Assembly: GCA_037349315.1 (NCBI GenBank)
Contig: JBAIAC010000048.1
Location: forward strand, 36,768,501 to 36,832,500
Length of the DNA stretch: 64,000 nucleotides
Source: Chelydra serpentina
Lineage: Eukaryota > Chordata > Testudines > Chelydridae
Direction of reading: 5' to 3'
In this document: in pieces, positions 1 through 11,066 of the stretch
Layout: every line of letters starts with the position of its first letter
How positions within the stretch are numbered: position 1 is the stretch's first letter
The notes under the pieces: generated by a model
Told to the model about the DNA's origin: nothing
Seen by the model: the letters and a program-made list of their open reading frames with translations, nothing else
Database searches by the model: none
Made by a program: the position numbers and the translations under genes

Positions 1-283
1 CTAGCCCCGAAATTCGAACCAAGATACGCGACTTCAGCTACATGAATAACGTAGCTGAAGTCGAACTATCTTAGTTCGAATGAAAAAGCACTTACCCGGG
101 GTCCACACGCGGCGCGCAGGCTCCCCCGTCGGCTCCGCCTACTCCGTTCGTCGAGCTGGATTACCAGCGTCGACGGCGGAGCACTTCCCGGTTCGATGTA
201 TCGCGTCTAGACAAGACGCGATAAATCGAACCCAGAACATCGATCCCGCGCCTCCGACCGGATGCGTAAGTATAGATGTACCC
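1..283. mobile_element. PIF/Harbinger-like MITE, left end cut by window
   Basis: This is the same family as the full copy at 31496-31791. It contains an inner hairpin (positions about 12-80, arms built around CTTCAGCTAC and GTAGCTGAAG), a CpG-rich centre, and the right terminus AGTATAGATGTACCC followed by TTA at 284-286, the likely 3-base target duplication. The left terminus lies outside the window. Confidence 0.7.
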
Positions 284-286
284 TTA

Positions 287-1561
287 GTATTCTTTACACC
301 ATATACACCTATTCCTTAAGTAAAGAGATCCATATTCATTTATAAATACACCCACCCACCAGGGGGATTGTGAATGATCAGAAATGAGTCCATAAAGTAT
401 TAAGATTTGAAAGTAATTGCAGATATTACATGAAATATAATTTTCTCTACATTTGCAATAAGGTCACAGATTTCACTTATGGCCTTTTAATGATAATTGT
501 TGTTTCTTTAATATATTTGTGCTTCAGACAGATACCTCTACTCATACAGATATAATTTTGTTTCTGATTACTTAGAAAGATTTTATATATTTTAGCAATA
601 TAGATTTTAATTTTATTGCACTGAAAAGTAGAATTTTCGTATACTGGCCTAAATATAGTGCTTTTTACTGAAAACATTCAAATTTTCTCTATTCTGGGTA
701 GAATTTTGTGGTAACAAGATCTGGTATACACAAATATTTTACTTTGGTATCAGTAAAAATACATAATTGTGCTAAAAAATGTTGTCTAGTGAATTTAATG
801 GAAAATATACAAAAAGGACTGAATTATTTTAGCTACAAAATTCCTTTAGCTCAGGTGGTTGCAAGTATCTTTGGCAGCTAAGGTACAAAGGATCCAATTT
901 AAATCAGACAGTGCCATATTTGGGCAAATTATAACTGCTAATGAACCGTCATCTAAACATGACTGCCATGTTACTTATTGTTTAACAGAAGCTTTCCCTT
1001 TTCTAATCTGCCTTTTCTCCTACCCTGTTCCTCCTGGGTTGTTGTAACATCACAGATAGAGTTCAGTCTCACAAAACACTGAATTATTTAGGAACAAAGG
1101 AAGAACTGAAGGAATTGGACAGGAGAAACAAGCTGATTACACTATAAGAAGTAAGCTGTTTTTTTCTGACAGCATATTGCTAACCAGCAACAATAGGAAA
1201 GGAAATATATAGAAAATGGAGTTTTATAAGACATGGTATTTTTCCAGTGTGTCTGAAAGTGACTGGCTCTTAAAAAAAGAAGAAGCAGAAGTGAGATTTC
1301 TCCTTTAACCTCACACTTTGATTTAAAACCCCTGAAATATTTAATTCAAGTTAAGGAGAGAAAAGAAAACTTGAAAGGAAAATGCACATATTATATGCAG
1401 TGCAGTTGTTTGACAATCACATAAATATTCTTCCACCATGTATATAAGTGGTGAAATATTACTTTAAAAAATTGTATTTTGCTTTTTCTAATCTTGTCAG
1501 CAGTAGTCCATCCTGCAGAAAAAGTGACATTATTTGTGACATGACTAATGTAATACTGTAT
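287..1561. other. ANKIB1 intron, AT-rich, nothing recognised
   Basis: I see no exon, no RNA gene and no repeat I can name. A stretch near 846 (AGCTCAGGTGGTTGC) resembles a tRNA-type A box but has no matching B box or fold. Confidence 0.5.
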
Positions 1562-3118
1562 CTAGGGCTGTCGATTAATTGCAGTTAACTCATGCAATTA
1601 ACTCAAAAATATTAATCGCGATTAATTGCACTTTTAATCGCACTGTTAAACAATAGAATACCAATTGAAATTTATTACATATTTTTGGATGCTTTTCTCC
1701 ATTTTCAAACATATTGATTTTAATTACAACACTGAATACAAAGTGTGCAGTGCTAGCTTTATATTATTTTTGATTACAAATATTTGCACTGTAAAAATGA
1801 TAAAGAAATAGTGTTTTTCAATTCACCTCATACAAGTACCGTAATGCAATCTCTTTATCATGAAAGTGCATCTTACAAATGTAGATTTTTTTTGTTACAT
1901 TGCACTCAAAATCAAAACAATGTAAAACTTTAGAGCCTACAAGTCCACTCAGTTCTACTTCTTGTTCAGCCAATTGCTAAGACAAACAAGTTTGTTTACA
2001 TTTACGGGAGATAATGCTGCCTGCTTCTTATTTACAATGTCACCTGAAAGTGAGAACAGGCATTTACATGGCACTTTTATAGCCGGCATTACAAGGAATT
2101 TACCTGCCAGATACGCTAAACATTTGTATGCCCCTTCATGCTTCGGCCATCATTCCAGAGGACATGCTTCCATGCTGATGACGCTCGTTTTAAAAAATGT
2201 GTTAATTAAATTTGTGACTGCACTCCTTGGGGGAGAACTGTACGTCTCCTGCTCTGTTTTACCTGCATTCTGACATATATTTCATGTTATAGCAGTCTCG
2301 GATGATGACCCAGCAGATGATGTTCATTTTAAGAACACGTTCACTTCAGATTTGACAAAACGCAAAGAAGGTACCAACGTGAGATTTCTAAAGATAGCTA
2401 CAACACTCTACCCAAGATTTAAGAATTTGAAGTGCCTTCCAAAATCTGAGAGGGCTGAAGTGTGGAGCATTCTTTTAGAAGTCTTAAAAGAGCAACATTC
2501 CTATGCGGAAACTACAGAACCCGAACCATCAAAAAAGAAAATCAACCTTCTGCTGGTGGCATCTGACTCAGATGATGAAAATGAATATGCATCGCTCCGC
2601 ACTGCTTTGGATTGTTATCGAGCAGAACCCGTAATCGGCATGGACGCATGTCCTGTGGAAGGGTGGTTGAAGCATGAAGGGACATATGAATCTTTAGAGC
2701 ATCTGGCACGTAAATATCTTGTTATGCTGGCTACAACGGTGCCATGCAAACACCTGTTGTCACTTTCAGGTTACATTGTAAACAAGAAGAGGGCAGCATT
2801 ATCTCCTGCAGATGTAAACAAACTTGTTTGTCTGAGCAATTGGCTGAACAAGAAGTAGGACGGAGTGGATATGCAGGCACTAAAATTTTACATTGTTTTA
2901 TTTTGAGTGCAGTTTTTTTTTTTTTTACATAATTCTACATTTGTAAGTTCAACTTTCATGATAAAGAGATTGCACTACATGATTTGTATTAAGTGAACTG
3001 AAAAAACTATTTATAAAAACTATTATAAAAATCATATAAAGTGAGCACTGTACACTTTGTATTCTGTGTGGTAATTGAAATCAATATATTTGAAAATGTA
3101 GAAAACATCCAAAAATGA
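1562..3118 (+). mobile_element. Fold-back hAT element with decayed transposase
   Basis: The left end starts near CTAGGGCTGTCGATTAAT. The stretch from about 1640 to 2187 is an inverted copy of about 2622-3118: for instance the block around 1671-1760 is the reverse complement of 3033-3115, and 1960-2010 mirrors 2812-2862. The loop holds a forward frame (2352-2858) for a hAT transposase C-terminus. The outermost right end, with the TTAATCGCGATTAA palindrome that is present at left (1613-1627), is missing, so the right side is truncated. The structure suggests a head-to-head duplicated, non-autonomous family. Confidence 0.75.
2352..2858 (+). pseudogene. hAT transposase C-terminal fragment
   Basis: This open frame of 168 codons has no start supported by context; its first Met is internal to a longer decayed gene. 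It reads RFLKIATTLYPRFKNLKCLP near its start and ends in the hAT dimerisation region (EGWLKHEGTYESLEHLARKY, then a block ending LSNWLNKK). In intact hAT proteins the dimerisation block has a W and an ERxFS-like motif; here that region reads CKHLLSLSG, so the usual residues are changed. The frame survives by chance of age and is part of the fold-back element, not a host gene. Confidence 0.75.
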
Positions 3119-3339
3119 ACTGTCTTTTCATAAGACTCATTATTTAGGTACTACCCAATTACCCATGCATATATTTCCTTCTATTGTGAAGCAAAGAAAA
3201 TGGAAAGCTTAAACCCAACCTTGCAAACCTCAGTACAATTTGAAACAAAATCTGGAATCTCTCCATGCAAAACAGAATTACACCCTGGTTCCTATAATAT
3301 GCAGAGCGACATTAAAAATGTAAAAAAGAAATAGTTTAC

Positions 3340-3391
3340 CTCAGGGGATGCAAATCCTAAATATTCCCAATCCCATGTTCCACCAGCAAAG
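3340..3391 (-). CDS. ANKIB1: ANKIB1 exon 14 of window: start of C-terminal tail
   Basis: This 52-base exon encodes residues 582-599, finishing the split Ser codon and continuing FAGGTWDWEYLGFASPE. This aromatic motif is strongly conserved in ANKIB1 and marks the start of its long C-terminal tail. The acceptor is TTTATAG and the donor is GTAAAC, in phase 0. The following exon, expected to begin near EYAEFQ, is not found in 1-3339, so it must be beyond the window start. Confidence 0.95.
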
Positions 3392-4761
3392 CTATAAATT
3401 AAATCAGATACATCATGTAATTTATTAGCAGAATAAAGTATGAACAATGGCTCTCCCAGTCTACAATTGTAAACCACCTTGAGGTGAACTCATCTGGTTA
3501 ACAAATACATTTATAAAAATGTTTCAGAAGATTGGATAAGTAAATTATTTAAAATTCTGGATTTTGAAACTTTTTCTCAGCAATTGTTTAAATAGTGTTT
3601 GGTGAGTGCCAAGTATTTAAGTGGCTATTTTGAAGTACAGGACGTGAAATGAGGCCACAAGTACTCAGCTAACTATTAACAGATCACAAAACTGGGTGTG
3701 AATTATACTATAAAAATTCATATCTAGTACACTGACTAAACTGGGCAAGAATCATTACACCCAAATTATGCTTCACTGTCACAATGGCTTGGAGGGTAGA
3801 ACAATTGAGTGGGTGAGTATATGTTATAATTATACTTATTAACTATTATTGTAATTTCCAACTTGGCATATTTTAATGTAAATAAAAAAGCCAGAAAAAA
3901 TAAAAAAGAGAATGATTGTTAGGTTTACATCCTTTCACTAGAAGAAAAGGAAGAGAAATGTGGGGATAAAACAGTATACATACACCAAACCCACCAGTAA
4001 CTTCAAACAATTAAAATGTAATCTAAACAAAACACCGAGTAGCAAAAATATTGCTTCTCAGTTCCATCAATCACATTACTCTATTAAGATCTTTATTCTA
4101 TTAACAAGATCTTTATTCAGTTTAACACCTTTCACTTGTCAAATGACCAGACTGCAATGGAAGTGTATACAGCAATTTGAGTTGGCATCCACAAGGTGCC
4201 ATACGAGTGAAATAAAAACGCCAATCTAAGAAAAAATATAGGAACTGTGAATGAGATTATTTGGCTTTTAGCTAAAGGAGGAAATCAATGACTTCCCCAT
4301 ACAGATCTAGTCAGCCTCTGCAGCGTCCTAAACTCCAGGGGTGGATTCCTACCAAAGCATGGGCTCTATCTCCCGTGGTGATATTGCAACTGCACCTGTG
4401 TGGAAAGAGTTGGCACAAAAAACCCCCAAAAGTGGTGAAAATCCTGCCTGGTTTGGGGTTTCATTACAAATTTAAAAGTCAGCCAAGATTCCTCATTTTC
4501 AGTTCCAAAATGAAAGTGAGAGACACATGGCAGTTTAATGGAGTTTCACATTCTGAAGTTTAAAGTGAAAGGGTGTAATTTCACACAAATCAAATGAAGT
4601 GTTTGTTGAGCCAGTAACCTACAACTACAAAATTCTGTCAGCTCTATTTTGCCTTGAGGTATATGTCAAAGGAAGCACTAGTTTGAGGGGTGGGTTTACA
4701 GAACTTGGTAGCTGTAACCTGAACTTTTTTGGTTTGCACACTTTTTTTATGCCTAAATTAC
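3392..4761. other. ANKIB1 intron, nothing recognised
   Basis: This is the intron between exons 13 and 14 of the window. The short open frames here show no family resemblance, and I see no named repeat. Confidence 0.5.
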
Positions 4762-4940
4762 CTGCGCCTCGGAGCTTCTGGTGAGTCTGCAGGGGCAACT
4801 CCACGGGCCACAGAGGCCAAAAACTCTTGCCTCTTCTGCTGCACAAGACATGCTGCACGGATTATTTTATGACGAGGAGTACGAAGATAAGGCCTGTTTA
4901 CTTTCTGAGCAAGGTCTTCCGTAACCATTTCTAAGTCTGT
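4762..4940 (-). CDS. ANKIB1: ANKIB1 exon 13 of window: end of helical domain
   Basis: This 179-base exon encodes residues 523-582 ([20 protein letters not shown] and onward through [20 protein letters not shown] to [11 protein letters not shown]). It ends with two bases of a Ser codon. The first half completes the Ariadne-like helical domain, and the Pro/Ala-rich end starts the flexible tail. The acceptor is TGTTGCAG and the donor is GTAATT. Confidence 0.96.
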
Positions 4941-5037
4941 CTGCAACAGAAAATAAACAAAGTGTACCATGTAATGTTACAACAAAATAAAACAGTTAAA
5001 TGAAAAACTGGCATAACTGCACTGTAAACATGCTATA

Positions 5038-6013
5038 CAGTAACTCCTCGCTTAACGTTGTAGTTATGTTCCTGAAAAATGCTACTTTAAGCAAAACGAT
5101 GTTAAGTGAATCCCAGGGGAGTTAGATTCCAGGAAAAAAATTTCCGCCAGACAAAAGACAATTAAAAAAAAAAAAAATCATACACACACACACGAAATAA
5201 GTTTTAAACAAACAATTTAATACTGTACACAGCAATGATGATTGTGAAGCTTGGTTGAGGTGGTGAAGTCAGAGGGTGGAAGAGGGTGGGATATTTCTCC
5301 AGGGAATGCCTTACTGCTAAATGATGAACTAGCACTTGGTTGAGCCCTCAAGCGTTAACCCATTGTTGTTAATGTAGCCTCACACTCTACAAAGCAGCAT
5401 GAATGGAGGGAGGGGAGACACGCGCCATGTGTGAGAGAGAGACATGCATTGCCCCTTTAAGTACGCTGACCCCACTCTAAGTACACTGCCTTTTTATGTA
5501 GATCAGCAAGTTGAGACAGCAGCTGCTGCCAGCAAGCTCCCTCTGTCCTGAGCCCTGTCATGTGTCCCCCTCTGCTCAGTGAAGATGGGGTAAAGGAGCA
5601 GAGAGCAGGGGAGGGAGGGAGAGGTATACCCTGACATTAGCACCCCTCTTCCTCCCTAACGCCCTGCACAGCAAGCAGGAGGCTCCTGGGAGCAGCTCTA
5701 AGGCAAAGGGCAGGAGCAGCACACGGCAATGTGGGGAGGGACATCTGAACTGCCTGCCAATTGATAGCTTGCTGGATGGCTGCTGCACAGGGAACTTAGG
5801 GGAGCGGGGAGCTGATGGTCCACCCTGGTTCCAAGCCTCCCCCAGCTAGCTCCAACGGGCTGCTCTTTCTGCAAGCAGTGGATAAAGCAGGAGGCTGTCA
5901 AACAATGTTGTAAAGGAGCATTGCGCAACTTTAAATAAGCACGTTCTCTAATTAATTAGCAATGTAACAATGAAACAACGTTAACCGGGACGACGTTAAG
6001 TGAGGAGTTACTG
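5038..6013. mobile_element. Tc1/mariner-type (Tigger-like) non-autonomous element
   Basis: It is flanked by TA at 5036-5037 and 6014-6015. The inverted ends are CAGTAACTCCTCGCTTAACG at left and its near reverse complement (GACGTTAAGTGAGGAGTTACTG) at right. A second inner match is GTTAAGTGAATCCC. The 976-base element has no transposase frame. The TA duplication and the CAGT start fit the Tc1/mariner group, and pogo/Tigger is the closest fit by eye. It also carries a poly-A/CA run at 5162-5194. Confidence 0.75.
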
Positions 6014-6159
6014 TACTGAATAATTCAGTATCTCTAAAGATACCATCCTGACAGGATTCTCACTCCTGGGTGTTAGCTCCTTAACAAGAAACTGATGGAA
6101 CTCCCTCATCCCTCAAAGAATTTTTACCACTGAGGACAGAGGTGTGCTAAGACCATGCC

Positions 6160-6352
6160 TATCATGCTGACCAATACTGTCTCGTTGTTTCCTTGTACTC
6201 CCCATTTGTCTTTATACATCCCGTCTTATTCTTAAATTGTAAGTTCTTTGGGGTAGGTTCTATCTTGTGGTTCTGTGTTTGTAAAGTGTCTAGCATAATG
6301 GGTCCTGGTCCTTAACTAGGGCTCTTAGGTACTATGGAAATACATATAAATA
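6160..6352 (+). repeat. Old LINE/SINE tail (L3/CR1-like)
   Basis: The wording AAATTGTAAGTTCTTTGGGG, TTCTGTGTTTGTAAAGTGTC and TAGCATAATGGGTCCTGGTC, ending in AAATAAATGA, matches a widespread ancient amniote repeat tail. Related pieces, in inverse orientation, occur at 16985-17085 and 62778-62870. The family name is from memory. Confidence 0.55.
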
Positions 6353-6367
6353 AATGAAGTTGTGAAG

Positions 6368-6764
6368 TATAGTGAGCCAAGCCCTCTAGTGGCCATTGCA
6401 TGCCATCCCCTGCTGGGTGTAATAAATACTGCTGTCTAAATTCCAGTCAGTTCCTCCTTGATGCCCATCAACAAAGGAGCTGTCTGTTGAAAAAAGCATC
6501 ATTCTGACATAACTTTAATTCACCACATAATTCCCAAACTCTGTGGGGAGGTATCTTCTTTAATGTTTATGCCTTGATTCTATTTTTTTGGGGGGGAGGG
6601 GCATATTTTTGGTCATGGTTAATCATTTTGTATTAGGTTATCACCCTAGGGAGCTTCACTTCCTGTGCAAACAATGGGACTGACTACATCATTTAGAGGG
6701 CATTATTTACACCCAGCAGAGAAAGGAGATTTGATGGTCAATACAGGGCTTGGCTAGCACTATA
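6368..6764. repeat. Snap-back element with arms of about 100 bases
   Basis: The left arm (from 6368: TATAGTGAGCCAAGCCCT, later CTGCTGGGTGTAATAAAT) is mirrored by the right arm (ATTATTTACACCCAGCAG, then AGGGCTTGGCTAGCACTATA, ending near 6764). The arms are diverged by scattered changes. The centre has no coding frame. The termini suggest a Tc1-like TA target, but this is not certain. Confidence 0.6.
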
Positions 6765-7125
6765 CCCAAAGCCAGTGCCCTCAGGAATCAAAATTATTTT
6801 AGAATTGAGGGAGATCTGCTCGTCTCAACCGAATCCAGGAATGAGAATCCTGTTCATATATCTTCAGAAAAAGCAGAATTACAAGTGTATTTTTTTCATT
6901 AAGAATCTGTTTGTCTTTAAAGCTGAATTAAAATATATTGTATTATAGACTAAACAACCCTGCCAAAAATATTTTTCACTCCCTTCCCCCTAATTTGGTT
7001 GTAGTCTTAAAACCTCTAAAGACAGAATTCAAAATCATATAGACCCAACAGTGAGTTTTATGCTACAGCAAAATAAACAGTTCATTATACAGATTTCTTT
7101 CCACGTCTTTGTCATTTTGAACTAA

Positions 7126-7414
7126 GGCTACATCCACACTACCCGCCTGATTCGGCGGGTAGCGATCGATGTTCTGGGATCGATTTATCGCGTCTCGTCT
7201 AGATGCGATAAATCGATCCCAGAAGCGCTCCCCGTCGACACCGGAACTCCAGCTCCGCACGAGGAGTAAGCGGAGTCGACGGGGGAGCCTGCCTGCTGCC
7301 GTGTGGACCGCGGTAAGTACTTTTAAAAATTGATCTAAGATATTCGACTTTATGTTATTCACGTAGCTGAAGTTGCGTATCTTAGATCGACACCCCCCCA
7401 GTGTGGACCAGGCC
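7126..7414. mobile_element. PIF/Harbinger-like MITE
   Basis: The ends are GGCTACATCCACACT and AGTGTGGACCAGGCC, flanked by TAA at 7123-7125 and 7415-7417. The inside has CGATTTATCGCG palindromes, a CpG-rich block and the CTTCAGCTA-type hairpin near the right end. The 3-base TAA duplication suits PIF/Harbinger. It is related to the copy at 17846-18093. Confidence 0.75.
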
Positions 7415-7516
7415 TAAGATTAAGAATTTTATATAGTCAGAAAACATGCAATATGGATAACTAGTATTACAAGAAAAATTAGTTGTGTCACAAAAAGCAA
7501 AACATACTTATTTTAC

Positions 7517-7662
7517 CTGCATAAGTTCAAATATTTCTTTCTTTGTGCTTTTAGGTTCCAAAAAGAATCCATATGGATAAGAACACTTGAGAATGCGGCG
7601 AGTTTTTAGGAGCTCTTGTACTGCATCTTCAATGAAAGTGGTATCAGGACAGCCTCCTTCAG
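7517..7662 (-). CDS. ANKIB1: ANKIB1 exon 12 of window: post-RBR helical region
   Basis: This 146-base exon encodes residues 474-522. It starts by completing a Thr codon (then [20 protein letters not shown]), continues [16 protein letters not shown] and ends KKEIFELMQ on a codon boundary. The [10 protein letters not shown] block is characteristic of Ariadne-type domains. The acceptor is CTGTACAG and the donor is GTAAAA. Confidence 0.96.
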
Positions 7663-8833
7663 CTGTACAGTAACACAAGCATTGTAAAAACATTTTTCTG
7701 CCGTCCTCAGTAGTTTTATTATGAGAAGTACAAGTGTAATATAAGATCAGAAATATTTTCCAAATAAAATCCAGTCCATACTGTAAATGGGTAGGTGTGG
7801 TTATGGTAAAAAAAAGTAACTATGTATCACTAGCTTCTCTCTGACTCAAGTCATCTATTCCTTGTATTTAGAGTCTCATATGCTTATTCTGCTTCCTAAC
7901 AGAAGCTTTTACTACTTTTTATTTACACTAATATTTCAGAATGAGAAATTACACTGTATAATAGGCCCTAATGGGCCCTATCAATAAAAGGCCTATCCAG
8001 AAGGACAGATAAGATTGCTCACTTGGGCCAGCTGGATAAAACTGCCAGCAGTGACGACCTGACCTGGTCTGAATTTCCACTCTTTCAGGTGGTGACATAG
8101 CAGGTTGTCTTCATACAGTTTCAATACAGACTTATGCCCATGATCCTGCAAAGAGCTCCTTGTGGGCAACCCCTGCATACACGCAGAGCTCACTGGAGGA
8201 TCAAGACTTTATTTCATTATTATGGGTACACTTCTCTACAAAGTAAGAAAATAAACTGATTCAGAACAGATTCACATATAACAAGTTGTGCACTGTGCTG
8301 TGCACTGGTTGAATCAAATCACCTTTCCTCACCCTAAAGGTGACTGCATTTCAGAAGCAAATGATTCTTCCTATATAGCATACATGCTGTAGTTCCTAAT
8401 GCACCTTGGGATCCTTCAGAGTGTAGGTCACGACATAAATGTAAGATACCATTAAAAGTCTGAAATTCATACTTCACAGTTTCCTCAAGCAATTTTCATT
8501 AACATTGTTTTGTCCTTTTCCCCACATATTTTAAACAGATACATGGAATCAGGTGTGGAGAGCTGTTACATATAAACACTGAAAGAGAATTGTTATCTCC
8601 TTAACAACAAAGGACTCAAACTCAAGTTATCATCAGATGAACTGAGGACTGACAAAAGCTGAAAGTTCAAAGCCTGAAATGTGCAGAAGTAGCAGTCTGA
8701 AAGATCTCGTTTCTTGTAGGCATTAATAGAAGTAAAGAAAAATCTGAAGAACAAAATTGTTCTTTAAGTGTAAAGAGATATTTGACTTCAGACCACCATT
8801 ATAAATCAGTAAATACAAACAAACATTACTTAC
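7663..8833. other. ANKIB1 intron, nothing recognised
   Basis: This is the intron between exons 11 and 12 of the window, AT-rich without a repeat I can name. Confidence 0.5.
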
Positions 8834-8900
8834 TTCCACTGAGAGCTCTACTCAACTGCTCCATCTTTTCTTTGGCAGTTTTTAGAAGGCGCTGTTCTAA
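8834..8900 (-). CDS. ANKIB1: ANKIB1 exon 11 of window: short helical exon
   Basis: This 67-base exon encodes residues 452-474, LEQRLLKTAKEKMEQLSRAL followed by Ser-Gly and one base of a Thr codon. It is a heptad-like, charged helix continuing the post-RBR domain. Although short, it is supported by an acceptor (T-tract ending TTTAG), a strong GTAAGT donor, the correct phase and close family similarity. Confidence 0.94.
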
Positions 8901-8990
8901 CTAAAAAAAAGGGACAAATAAAATTCAAATTCATCTAATTTCTGGACTAATAAAGTGGGAAATTTTTTTAACAAACTGTTTAGACCATAC

Positions 8991-9077
8991 CTGGTAGCTG
9001 AGCTCATGGTTCTTAAACCTCGTGTAATAGTGCATAAACCTATCAAGCTCTTGAAATCGTCTATGTTTCTTTTCAGC
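8991..9077 (-). CDS. ANKIB1: ANKIB1 exon 10 of window: post-RBR helical region
   Basis: This 87-base exon, phase 0 at both ends, encodes residues 423-451 ([20 protein letters not shown], then FKNHELSYQ). The sequence matches the helical Ariadne-like domain that in relatives folds back on RING2 and holds the ligase inactive until released. The acceptor is TTTTCTAG and the donor is GTATGG. Only about 90 bases of intron separate it from the next exon. Confidence 0.95.
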
Positions 9078-9227
9078 CTAGAAAATAAGAAATCAAACAC
9101 GAGTCATTCATTTAGACTTATATTATTTTAACAATCATCAGCAAATACAAAAGTATAGTCCGCTGTTTCAGCTGGGAACATTAGACATTTATACACAAAT
9201 ACCTTGGTAATAGGTACTGTTTAAGAC

Positions 9228-10428
9228 ATACTCCTGGAGGAATTCTACACCCCAAAATTTAAAGATTCTGCACACAATATTTTAAAATTCTGCCAATTTT
9301 ATCTGTCAAAATAACACTACATAATTATGCCAGTTTCAATTATTTTGATAATTTATTTCAAAATACCTTTCAGCAAGTTTGCCTGTAGCAATACACACAC
9401 ACACACAAAATTCTTCCAGGAGTAGAGTTAAAGCAACCCCTATGACAACCCAGCTCCTGTTTCACCCCCTCCTCCCCTTCCCTCCAAACCCAGCCGCGGG
9501 GCCAGACCCCAGCCAATACACCTGAAGACCCTCCCTCCCTAGCCCAGCAGCAGGGGCCCCCAGCTCAGACACCTGCCCCTCTCTTCCCATGAGCCCAGCT
9601 GCAGGGGCCCCCTCTCCCAGATATCCACACCCCATTCCCCGCCAGAGCCAGCCACAAGGCCCCCCCAGCCCAGACCCCCCGCCCCCCTCCACCACCAGAG
9701 CCCAGCCGCAGGGCCCCCCAGCCCAACCCCCGCCCCCCTCCACCACCAGAGCCCAGCCGCAGGGCCCCCCAGCCCAGCCCCCCGCCCCCCTCCACTACCA
9801 GAGCCTAGCCGCAGGGCCCCCCCAGCCCAGACCCCCGCCCCCCTCCACTACCAGAGCCTAGCCGCAAGGCCCCCCCAACCCAGACCCCGCCCCCCTCCAC
9901 TACCAGAACCCAGCCGCAAGGCCCCCCCAACCCAGACCCCCGCCCCCCTCCACTACCAGAACCCAGCCGCAGGGCCCCCCCCCCCAGTCCAGATCCCCGC
10001 CCCTCTCCATCCCCAGAGCCCAGCTGCAGGGCTCCCCCAGCCCAGACCCCCGCCCCTCTCCATCCCCAGAGCCCAGCTGCAGGGCTCCCACAGCCCAGAC
10101 CCCCGCCCCCTCCTTCCCAGAGCCCAGGGATCCAGAGGGAAAAACAGCCTGATGCTCGGTCCCAGGCTTGTGTGGAGTTTCCTGCACGTCGCAGTCTCCT
10201 TTCCTCAGAGCGTGCAGGGAACTGCAGCTGCCGGGAATGCTCCAGCTCCCTCCCTTTACCCCCAGCAGTGTTTTCTGTGTGCAAGCTGGGCTCTGCCAGG
10301 TCCAGTGGCCCCTAGTGGTGGCCAGCAGCACTGCACCCGATTTCTGTGGGGGAAAGGAAATTCTGCGCGCACATTAATTTTTGCAAAATTCTGCATTGCA
10401 CAGTGGCGCAGAATTCCCCCAGGAGTAG
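9228..10428. mobile_element. hAT-like element carrying a GC-rich minisatellite
   Basis: Its termini are TACTCCTGGAGGAATTCT and its inverted match AGAATTCCCCCAGGAGTA. Flanks TTTAAGAC (9220-9227) and TCTAAGAC (10429-10436) differ at one of eight bases, consistent with an 8-base hAT duplication. Outer parts are AT-rich and the middle is nearly all C and G. No transposase is present. A second copy is at 32033-33110. Confidence 0.7.
9625..10125. repeat. Minisatellite, 52-53 base unit, about nine copies
   Basis: The block GCCCCCCTCC recurs at 9681, 9732, 9784, 9837, 9889 and 9942, then as close variants at 9999, 10052 and 10105, a spacing of 51-57 bases. Each unit also has an AGAGCCCAGCCGCAGGG-like stretch. 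The array creates long open frames on both strands that are not genes. Confidence 0.85.
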
Positions 10429-10599
10429 TCTAAGACAGACAGAAAGGTAATATTTTGAAATTAGAAATCTGACAGATACAGCCATCAGAACTGAGGAACT
10501 GAGATTTTTGTGCCTATAGAGCAACCTTTAAGCAGTGGACCTTAAAGTACATTGCAAACATCAATTAAGCCAAATGACACTTCCCTGAAGCACAGCGAG

Positions 10600-10745
10600 T
10601 AATTACAGTACTACTACGCTCATTGTACAGAATGGTAACTATGGTAGAGAGAGATGTAGTGACTTTCCCAACATCACACAGTTTGTTAGTATCAGAACCG
10701 AGAACCCAGTTGTCTTTGTTCCTAGTATAACACAAGCCAGACAGT
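10600..10745 (-). repeat. MIR-type SINE remnant
   Basis: The run GTAGTGACTTTCCCAACATC, ACACAGTTTGTTAGTATCAG and AGAACCCAGTTGTCTTTG matches the MIR core and its 5' tRNA-related half, read from the minus strand. It is old and diverged. Confidence 0.6.
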
Positions 10746-10931
10746 ATTTTCTTCCTATTACCTCAATATGATATTTAGCGTTATAATTCACTTTTGTTCC
10801 ATTGTAGACCTCGGATGGGGAAAATTAAAGTCTAATAAATTATTCTCAGGAACACCAATTCAGAATCTTAGGCAAGACAGAAAATGACAGCCTAAGTATT
10901 TTATTGTAGCCAATACAGTTTAATCTCCTAC

Positions 10932-11066
10932 CTCCACGGTCATTTCCTTGGACTGTTCCTCTACATGCTGAATGATTTCATAGCGTGTGCACCTGTAATA
11001 GCCTCCAGTAGAAGAGCTGTGCTTCTTCCATTCTTCTAAGCAAATCCAGCAAAAGTCATATTTGCA
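10932..11066 (-). CDS. ANKIB1: ANKIB1 exon 9 of window: end of RING2
   Basis: This 135-base exon, phase 0 at both ends, encodes residues 378-422. It holds the last RING2 zinc ligands in [13 protein letters not shown] (Cys378, Cys383, Cys386), then [15 protein letters not shown] and a helix ending SKEMTVE. This corresponds to the start of the Ariadne-like helical region after the RBR. The acceptor is TCTGAAG and the donor is GTAGGA. Confidence 0.96.

Noticed and set aside
842..915. Possible tRNA or tRNA-derived SINE from AGCTCAGGTGGTTGC
   Set aside because: No B box at the right distance and no cloverleaf can be drawn.
1962..2273. Plus-strand 103-codon frame
   Set aside because: It lies in the inverted arm of the fold-back hAT, so it is the antisense of the transposase end.
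9805..10331. Minus-strand frames of 143-159 codons with repeated Gly/Trp-rich units
   Set aside because: They are translations of the 52-53 base minisatellite and its edge, with no gene features.
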